5,919 bases of DNA from Pirellulales bacterium (GTDB lineage: Bacteria; Planctomycetota; Planctomycetia; Pirellulales; Thermoguttaceae), in assembly GCA_030605745.1 (NCBI GenBank), contig JAUWHT010000098.1, positions 1 to 5,919 on the forward strand, written 5' to 3'. A model generated the notes under the pieces. It was not told the DNA's origin. It made no database searches and saw only the letters and a list, made by a program, of their open reading frames with translations. Position numbers and translations under genes: made by a program. Positions within the stretch are counted from its first letter, which is position 1; each line of letters opens with the position of its first letter. Positions 1 through 4,833 of this stretch are shown one piece after another.

Positions 1-111
1 TGTTTTGAAATTCCTGGAGAATCGTCTTCCAGCAACAAAAGGCCGGATTCAACCTCCTGCTAGCACTCTCAAAACCTACCAGTTCGTGGCTTGGGAGGGA
101 ATTTCAAAACA
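1..111. repeat. 14-bp inverted repeat pair flanking 83 bp
   Basis: TGTTTTGAAATTCC at 1-14 is the exact reverse complement of GGAATTTCAAAACA at 98-111. The left arm begins at the first base of the window, so the repeat may extend further left. The enclosed 83 bases show no credible gene. It could be the ends of a small non-autonomous element, a long-range hairpin in the 3' untranslated region of a gene outside the window, or chance. No target-site duplication can be judged because the left flank is missing. Confidence 0.5.
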
Positions 112-162
112 CGTTCTCAGAGACGCCTCCCACAACTTTGCAGTTCAAACAGACGAAAACTC

Positions 163-200
163 AGGGCCGCGGTTCCCGGCAGGAATCGCGGCCCTTTTTT
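163..200 (+). terminator. Strong rho-independent terminator
   Basis: AGGGCCGCGGTTCC (163-176) pairs with GGAATCGCGGCCCT (182-195), giving a 14-bp stem with one G-U pair and a five-base loop. Six T residues follow on the + strand (195-200). This is a textbook intrinsic terminator. It most simply ends a transcript coming from left of the window. It lies only 37 bases before the start codon at 238, so it could instead act as an attenuator in the leader of the next gene; no competing antiterminator fold was identified. Confidence 0.85.
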
Positions 201-222
201 ACTTTCGGCTTTCTAATTCCAC

Positions 223-229
223 GAAAGGG
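223..229 (+). promoter_or_regulatory. Ribosome binding site for the LamG gene
   Basis: GAAAGGG lies eight bases upstream of the ATG at 238, a suitable purine-rich Shine-Dalgarno sequence and spacing. It supports 238 as the true start, and the LEPR-XLL-like motif follows within 26 residues. Confidence 0.5.
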
Positions 230-237
230 CATTCGTC

Positions 238-834
238 ATGAAAACGCGCAGAACCCTCGGAAACAAAAACAGGACACTCCGGCTGGAGCAACTTGAAGAC
301 CGCCATCTGCTGTCGATCGTCGGCAACTGGCACCTTGATGATGGAGAAGGATCCACCGCAGTAGATTCCTCCCCATACAGCAACGACGGGACTCTGGTGA
401 ATATGGATCCGGCGGAGGACTGGGTGGACGGGAAGATTGTCGGGGCATTGGAGTTTGACGGCATAAACGATTATGTTAATTGCGGCAATGATGCGAGTCT
501 GAATATCACTGAGGCGATTACGATTGAGGCGTGGGTGAAAGGAACTGGACAAAGTGTATATTATGCAGGAATTGTTGGTAAAAATGCAGGATCAAATGGA
601 TATTTATTACGAGTTAGCAATAATCGGGTAAAATTCTTTCTGCGACACCCAGATGCTTCGCCTACCCATAAAATGATACAAGCAGATGATACTTTACCTA
701 TTGGCGAGTGGACTCATTGTGTTGCAGTTAGAGATAATAATGATGATATGTGGTTGTATATTAACGGTGTTTTACAAACAGATACAGCGAACTTTTCATA
801 TTCTTTAAACCCCTCAGATTATTGGGGAATATAG
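238..834 (+). CDS. LEPR-XLL/LamG-domain protein, N-terminal part of a frameshifted gene
   Basis: The 198-residue product starts with a basic stretch (KTRR, then KNR) leading into LEQLEDRHLLS at residues 16-26. This matches the LEPR-XLL type motif found near the N-terminus of many large secreted or surface proteins of planctomycetes. A concanavalin A-like LamG (laminin G-like jelly-roll) domain follows from about residue 29, with typical segments: NWHLDDGEGSTAVDSS, SNDGTLVN, ALEFDGINDYVNCG (70-83), ITIEAWVK (94-101), GEWTHCVAV and LYINGVL. Such domains usually bind carbohydrate or mediate adhesion outside the cell; the role here is inferred from family only. The frame ends inside the domain at TAG-TAA-TAA (832-840), and the missing last strands, NGTIDDVGIYSRAL, continue one base over in the next frame. 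Either the gene is broken, or the sequence has an indel error. From about base 541 the DNA is much more AT-rich than its surroundings. Confidence 0.8.
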   Translation: MKTRRTLGNKNRTLRLEQLEDRHLLSIVGNWHLDDGEGSTAVDSSPYSNDGTLVNMDPAEDWVDGKIVGALEFDGINDYVNCGNDASLNITEAITIEAWVKGTGQSVYYAGIVGKNAGSNGYLLRVSNNRVKFFLRHPDASPTHKMIQADDTLPIGEWTHCVAVRDNNDDMWLYINGVLQTDTANFSYSLNPSDYWGI

Positions 835-840
835 TAATAA
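829..840 (+). other. Frame change point within the LamG gene
   Basis: Reading frame one gives ATA-TAG-TAA-TAA here. Shifting by one base gives AGT-AAT-AAT-TAT-TTC (S N N Y F), which leads directly into the expected end of a LamG domain. One extra base or two missing bases near 832 would restore a continuous frame of about 397 residues (198 + 199). Confidence 0.8.
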
Positions 841-1432
841 TTATTTCAATGGCACAATCGACGATGTCGGCATCTACTCCAGGGCTTTGACAGGAGATGA
901 GATTTACGATCTGTTCGAGCAGGGGGGAGGTGGTGGTGACGGTCTTGGCGGGGGAGGCGGCGAAGGTGGTGAATACGGTTCGTCGTCGACCGGCGACCCT
1001 CAGGAAGTGCTGCTGAAGAGCGTCGGCTTGGAGAGTTCCTCGGTAGACACTGCGGCAAGCTCTGATGTCTCTTCCGTGTCGGGTGTGCCTTCTGCTGCGA
1101 TGCTTGCGGATTTGAGTTTTCGGCTGGATTCGGCCCGAGTTGGTGCACGGCCGATTTTGGGGCCGAGATCCGGCAACGGGTCGGCCCGGCGAATTGAGTT
1201 GTTGGAGGAAATCTGGCGAATCGAGGGCCACGACGAGCCGCTGCCGGCGGCACTGCCGGATCAGAGATTCTCTGCCATCTGGGGTCGAGCAGCATCCGAG
1301 CTTTCCGACGACCTGCTACCGGTCCGCGCCAGGGCATCGGCACACGACGCGATTTTCGCAGCGGAATCCGAGCTGCCAAACGCACTACACACCAAGCTCG
1401 CCACCGAGTTCGACTGGCTCCAGGTGGAGTAG
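833..1432 (+). CDS. C-terminal part of the frameshifted LamG surface protein
   Basis: This is the continuation of the gene starting at 238, in a different frame; its first in-frame ATG is 887, but coding similarity begins at 833. It opens with the final LamG strands (NGTIDDVGIYSRALTGDEI), a very typical LamG ending. A Gly-rich linker (GGGGGDGLGGGGGEGGE) follows, then a Ser/Val-rich stretch. The last 90 or so residues are charged and probably helical (RRIELLEEIWRIEG, ARASAHDAIFAAE), ending in FDWLQVE. I do not recognise this tail. No LPXTG motif, PEP-CTERM motif or transmembrane segment is visible, so the means of surface attachment is unclear. If the frameshift is real, translation of this part alone would need an internal start; the bases before 887 include GACAGGAG (889-side region), too close to be a clear ribosome binding site. 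I therefore treat it as part of one gene, not a separate protein. Confidence 0.7.
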   Translation, partial: SNNYFNGTIDDVGIYSRALTGDEIYDLFEQGGGGGDGLGGGGGEGGEYGSSSTGDPQEVLLKSVGLESSSVDTAASSDVSSVSGVPSAAMLADLSFRLDSARVGARPILGPRSGNGSARRIELLEEIWRIEGHDEPLPAALPDQRFSAIWGRAASELSDDLLPVRARASAHDAIFAAESELPNALHTKLATEFDWLQVE

Positions 1433-1464
1433 AAGCCGGCGCGTCGATGGGTTGCCCAACTCGG

Positions 1465-1500
1465 TTTTCAGACAGTTTCTAAGTCATGCCTGTCTGGAAG
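1465..1500. other. Hairpin between convergent genes
   Basis: CAGACAG (1469-1475) pairs with CTGTCTG (1490-1496) across a 14-base loop. The stem can extend to 11 pairs using 1465-1468 with 1497-1500, two of them G-U on the + strand. It sits between the stop at 1432 and the end of the minus-strand gene at 1520. No U-tract follows it on either strand, so it is at best a weak or non-canonical bidirectional terminator. Confidence 0.35.
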
Positions 1501-1519
1501 AGCCGTAGCAGGCAGCCGC

Positions 1520-4480
1520 CTATTCCCGCCCGCCCGCCGCGACGCCGCGGGAGTACGCCCGCAGTAGTTCCTGCCACTCGGGCGGAGGTTCGAGGCGGCG
1601 GGATTCGCGGACGTCTTTTAGCCGCTCGGTTCGGGTACCGCCGCGGCGCAGCTCGGTGCCCCAGGGACGCAGACCGAGGCTCTTTAGCGCGTCGTCGAGT
1701 CGCTTTCGTGCGGCTTCACCCCGGGCACTCTTTTGTGCAGCCGCACGCTTCATCTGCTCCCAGCGCCGGGTGAACCTGGCCAAGTCCTCCGGGGTCCAAC
1801 CCAACCGGTCCAACAGGTCCTGATCGGGCTGCTGCTTGGCCAACTGGTCGCGGAGGTACTGCAACGCCAGGTCGGTCTGCTCTTCAGCGTACTTCTTGTT
1901 AGGATCGTCGCCGCCGGGCTCGCCGGTTTCAGGTGGTGGTGCGACATCGGCCTGCTCGCCCGGTCGGCCGCCGTCCGCCGGTCGGCCCTGTCCCCGGACA
2001 CCCGGCTTCTCAGAAGATCGCTCTCCCGGCTCGTCGCCATCGGTCGGACGTTGTTGGGGAACTCCCCTATCTGGCGAATCAATCTGTGCGTCCGGTTCTC
2101 GTCCCTCGCCCCTGTCCCCTCGCCTTGCCGCACTGCCCGTTTGCCGATCGGTTTCAACCTGATCACCACCGCGAGTGCCGGTCTGGCCGTCGCCCGGTTG
2201 TTGTGCCTGGGCGCCGCCTTGTTCGGCCTCGGTGTGTGTGCCGGCGGTTCCGCTGCCCGACTGTTGGGCCTGCTGACCGCCGCCTTCTTCCCCGCCGCCG
2301 GAACGGTCGCCCGCGGTGTCGCCCTGGGAATCAGAATCCTTTGGGCTGGTGGTGGGTGACTTGGCCGGTTCTTGTCTCTGGCCCAGATTCTGACCCGTGT
2401 CGCCCGGCTTCTTGTCGCGTGGCTGATTAGCTTCCTGCGGCGAGGGAGCCCCGGCGTCATCGCTCGACGGTTTGCCGGCGCCGGGCCGCGTTTGGCTCTG
2501 CTGGGGCTCACCGCCGCGTGCGTCGGGCTTCTCGGCACCTTCTTGCTGGTCGCTTTGCTGCTGGTCGCGGTGTTTGAGGATTTCCTCGAAGGCGTCGCCG
2601 GCGTTGGTCTCGCCGTCGATCGGTTCGCGCTGCTGGTCGGAATCATCCGGCCGTTGGGCTTGCTGTCCGTTCTGCTGCGGCTGCCCGTCTTTGCCCGGCT
2701 GTTGGTCATCGCCTGGGGCTTGGGGCTGGTCTTCCTGCGGCTGTGCGGCTTGGTCGGACTGCTGGTCGGGTTGCTGGTCGGGCTGTTGATCCTGCTTGTC
2801 CTGCGGGTCTTGCTGCGGGTCCTGTGGTACACCATCGGGCTGCTGCTCGGGTGGTTGGCCGCTTTCGGGCTCGACAATGGTGATCCATTGTTGGCGAGTT
2901 TCGGAGCGGCCGGGCAGCGGTCGCTTGTTATCTTCGGCTTCGGCCCAATAGACGACGCGGTCGCCGGGCTTCAATCCCAGCCGTGCCGGCTCGAACAGAT
3001 AGGACGACTGAAACTCGCCTTGATGCAGCTTGTTCAACAGCGGCCGGATGGGCAGACTCTTCCCGCGGAGTTCGGCTCGCAGGGCAACCCGCCGCAGTGC
3101 GAAGTCGGGGTCCTCGGCCCGAACGCGGATCATAAGCCGGCCGGCGACGGCCAGTTGCACTTCTTCTTGCCGCGGCTCGACCAGTTGGACCTCCGGCGGT
3201 AGGTCATGGACCACTTCGATGCGGTGGCGGATGGGCCGGCGGTTGGTCCGCCGGTTGCGGTCGGTAAAACGGAGTTGATACGAGTCGTGTTCCGGCCGGG
3301 TTGGGTCTTCCGGGTTGAGGCGTAAGGTAAACCGGCCGCTAGCCGTGCTGCCGTCGGTATTCATCTTCATCCCACGTCGCCCGTCGCAGTCCAGGTCGAT
3401 CTCGGCCCGTCCGATTTCCTGGTTGGCGGTCGCCCGGACGGTGACTTCGGTCCCCTCGATTGCTCGGATGTCACCCTGGCCTTCGACAATCCGGTGGGCG
3501 ATCCCGGTGTATGGCGGGTAGTGGTACTCGATCCGGTCAACAAGGATCGCCGGGGCGGTTTGCACATCGATCGCAAACCGCCGCGTGGTGCAATCGCAGG
3601 CAGCCAGGTAATACTCGAGGTCCTGCTGCAAGCCAAGTTCGCCCGGCGGCAGCTTGCACTGGTGCCGGTAGCCGTCCTCGGGCCGCGTCATGGGAATGGC
3701 CTGGTTGACGATCTGCCCGGCGGCCGTGGTGTAGTAGAGCAATACCGGCTCGCCGTCGTTCAGCCCGTCGACTTCCGCCGAGATGGCTACCCGATCGCCG
3801 TGGAAGGCCACCAAGTCGCCCGGCTTGATCCCCTTGATGGTCACCCGGGTAGGGGCCTTGATGCGGGCCCAAGGCCAAAGGACACGAGCAGCCGACGTAA
3901 ACGGGTTTTTAGGCGAGAGGACCAAGTACAGGCAGCAGACGGCAAGCACGCCGACAAGCAGGTAGCCCAGCCGCATCACGTGCGTGCGATCCACGGCGGC
4001 TTCGACCTCGACCTGCGAGAGGTCGGCCGCCGCGCGGTGCTCCAGTGCCCGATAGATGGGCGGCGACATCTCACCGCGATGGCTGCGCAACAGCAGGAAG
4101 TTGATCAGGCTGTTTCTGAGCGTCGGCCGGCTCTGCTCGATGGTATGTGCGGCGAAGACGGGATTGATCCGGCGCAGAAGCGGCGGCAGCATGCACCGAG
4201 CAAGGTAGTACCCGCCCGCACCGAGCAACCCGGCCAAAAGCAGTAACCGTCCCCAGAACCCCAGTCCGCCCGAGATCAGCCAATGGTCGATCACCGTGGC
4301 GGCCAGCAGGTAGGTCAAAATGCCGATGGCCAAGGTTATCAACCCGGCGGCAATATCGACCCCCTTGACCTGGCGCCGGGTCTGGCGGAGCCGGTCTTCA
4401 ATAAAGGTCTCGTACCGGTCCGGGCGCGGCTGGGGTTGCAATTCAGCCTGTGGCGTGGGGGTTGCTGTTCCACTCGACAT
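1520..4480 (-). CDS. DUF4175-like membrane protein with long disordered insert
   Basis: The 986-residue product has a short soluble N-terminus, two adjacent membrane segments (about residues 43-64 and 76-97), a conserved cytosol-side stretch containing LRNSLINFLLL, and a third membrane segment (about 170-189). A long extracytoplasmic region follows with beta-rich, Ig-like repeats (RIKAPTRVTIKGIKPGD, VEYHYPPYTG-like and DLPPEVQLVEP segments) up to about residue 540. Residues of roughly 540-858 are low-complexity, dominated by Q, P, D, G and E. A conserved-looking C-terminal part resumes at about 860 (LALQYLRDQL, LGWTPEDLARFTRRWEQM, LKSLGLRPWG, ELLRAYSRG). This layout matches the large DUF4175-type proteins of planctomycetes, which often sit near MoxR ATPase, DUF58 and BatA-like genes; none of those is in this window, so a role in envelope biogenesis or protein-complex assembly is only inferred. 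The ATG at 4480 lacks a strong Shine-Dalgarno sequence, but no in-frame alternative is better. The product has no signal peptidase site that I can see. Confidence 0.85.
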   Translation of the reverse strand: MSSGTATPTPQAELQPQPRPDRYETFIEDRLRQTRRQVKGVDIAAGLITLAIGILTYLLAATVIDHWLISGGLGFWGRLLLLAGLLGAGGYYLARCMLPPLLRRINPVFAAHTIEQSRPTLRNSLINFLLLRSHRGEMSPPIYRALEHRAAADLSQVEVEAAVDRTHVMRLGYLLVGVLAVCCLYLVLSPKNPFTSAARVLWPWARIKAPTRVTIKGIKPGDLVAFHGDRVAISAEVDGLNDGEPVLLYYTTAAGQIVNQAIPMTRPEDGYRHQCKLPPGELGLQQDLEYYLAACDCTTRRFAIDVQTAPAILVDRIEYHYPPYTGIAHRIVEGQGDIRAIEGTEVTVRATANQEIGRAEIDLDCDGRRGMKMNTDGSTASGRFTLRLNPEDPTRPEHDSYQLRFTDRNRRTNRRPIRHRIEVVHDLPPEVQLVEPRQEEVQLAVAGRLMIRVRAEDPDFALRRVALRAELRGKSLPIRPLLNKLHQGEFQSSYLFEPARLGLKPGDRVVYWAEAEDNKRPLPGRSETRQQWITIVEPESGQPPEQQPDGVPQDPQQDPQDKQDQQPDQQPDQQSDQAAQPQEDQPQAPGDDQQPGKDGQPQQNGQQAQRPDDSDQQREPIDGETNAGDAFEEILKHRDQQQSDQQEGAEKPDARGGEPQQSQTRPGAGKPSSDDAGAPSPQEANQPRDKKPGDTGQNLGQRQEPAKSPTTSPKDSDSQGDTAGDRSGGGEEGGGQQAQQSGSGTAGTHTEAEQGGAQAQQPGDGQTGTRGGDQVETDRQTGSAARRGDRGEGREPDAQIDSPDRGVPQQRPTDGDEPGERSSEKPGVRGQGRPADGGRPGEQADVAPPPETGEPGGDDPNKKYAEEQTDLALQYLRDQLAKQQPDQDLLDRLGWTPEDLARFTRRWEQMKRAAAQKSARGEAARKRLDDALKSLGLRPWGTELRRGGTRTERLKDVRESRRLEPPPEWQELLRAYSRGVAAGGRE
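2759..2829 (-). repeat. Short imperfect tandem repeats encoding QPDQ/QQDP
   Basis: Twelve-base units CTGCTGGTCGGG (2759-2770) and TTGCTGGTCGGG (2771-2782) are followed by diverged copies (CTGTTGATCCTG and the CTGCGGGTC-type units). On the coding (minus) strand they give QQPDQQPDQQSDQ and QDPQQDPQDKQ. This is a small coding minisatellite in the disordered insert, likely to vary in copy number between strains through slippage. Confidence 0.65.
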
Positions 4481-4512
4481 GGGGGTGTCCCGCGGGATTG
4501 GCTTCCATATAC

Positions 4513-4518
4513 ATTATA
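4513..4518 (-). promoter_or_regulatory. Putative -10 box for the DUF4175-like gene
   Basis: The minus strand reads TATAAT here, an exact sigma-70-type -10 hexamer, 32 bases upstream of the ATG at 4480. At 17-bp spacing the -35 position reads ATCCCC, a poor match, so an activator or another sigma factor may be needed, or the hexamer may be chance. The whole divergent spacer 4481-4570 is the only AT-rich, promoter-like stretch between the two divergent genes and must also drive the plus-strand unit. Confidence 0.4.
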
Positions 4519-4570
4519 GACATAGTCGACTGGTTGGGGATTCCTTTTTCTTCAGATTGATGGACGATCA

Positions 4571-4774
4571 ATGGCGGATAAGCCGTCTGGGCCGGAGTTT
4601 CAGAATAGCGACGTTCTTCAACGGGCGATCGTACCGCCTTCAACGGATGAGTTCGACGACCTAATTTCTGCGGCCCGGTCCGCCGCGCGACGGACCGGCA
4701 TGAAGAAAACGGACATCAAAACCGCGATTGTGAAAGTACGAAGCCGCCGCGCTGCGAAGCGGGATGGTAAATGA
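4571..4774 (+). CDS. Small antitoxin-like protein upstream of a PIN-toxin relic
   Basis: The product is 67 residues: a loose, acidic, proline-containing N-terminal half (including DEFDDLISAARSAARRTGM) and a strongly basic C-terminal half (KKTDIKTAIVKVRSRRAAKR). No classical ribbon-helix-helix, AbrB or helix-turn-helix fold is obvious. Its stop codon TGA (4772-4774) overlaps the ATG at 4771 as ATGA, the usual coupling of an antitoxin to its toxin, and the overlapping frame begins MKIVLDTS, the usual start of PIN-domain toxins. Assignment as a type II antitoxin rests on this context, small size and the shape of the C-terminus; the family is not named with confidence. The preceding Shine-Dalgarno sequence is weak. 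If it is an antitoxin, it seems to have lost its partner here, although a toxin elsewhere in the genome could still be bound. Confidence 0.6.
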   Translation: MADKPSGPEFQNSDVLQRAIVPPSTDEFDDLISAARSAARRTGMKKTDIKTAIVKVRSRRAAKRDGK

Positions 4775-4833
4775 AGATCGTTCTGGACACGTCGGAACCG
4801 GCAAGACGGACTGAAACATGGCTCACAAAGTAA
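4771..4833 (+). pseudogene. Truncated PIN-domain (VapC-like) toxin remnant
   Basis: The frame encodes only 20 residues: MKIVLDTS then EPARRTETWLTK and stop TAA. PIN toxins commonly begin MKIVLDTN, where the Asp is the first catalytic, metal-binding acidic residue; here the Asp (residue 6) and Thr (7) remain and the following Asn is Ser. A complete PIN domain is about 130 residues, so everything after about residue 8 is absent, including the other acidic active-site residues. The start is coupled by a 4-bp ATGA overlap to the antitoxin-like gene, and the end overlaps the start of the next gene by 16 bases. The simplest reading is a deletion that removed nearly all of the toxin gene and brought the icd gene up to its first codons. 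Alternatively the short match is coincidental. Confidence 0.5.

Noticed and set aside
5..241. 78-codon plus-strand open frame
   Set aside because: It runs straight through the strong terminator at 163-200 and the ribosome binding site of the next gene, has no good ribosome binding site, and has no recognisable features.
887..1432. Separate gene starting at ATG 887
   Set aside because: Coding similarity to the LamG domain begins before this ATG, at 833, so the 887 start is an artefact of the frame break and not a true gene start.
2540..2870. Repeated CTGCTGGTC-type units considered as a CRISPR array
   Set aside because: The units are 12-15 bases, imperfect, without spacers, and in frame as Gln/Pro/Asp codons, so they are a coding repeat.
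1750..2877. 375-codon minus-strand frame rich in R, S, T and P
   Set aside because: It is an out-of-frame shadow within the low-complexity region of the DUF4175-like gene on the same strand.
2372..3202. 276-codon hydrophobic plus-strand frame resembling a membrane protein
   Set aside because: It is antisense to the Q/P/D-rich part of the DUF4175-like gene; CAG-type Gln codons read as Leu/Val-rich sequence from the other strand, which produces the apparent hydrophobicity.
4443..4643. 66-codon minus-strand frame across the divergent spacer
   Set aside because: It covers the likely promoter and overlaps the starts of both divergent genes in other frames, with no recognisable protein features.
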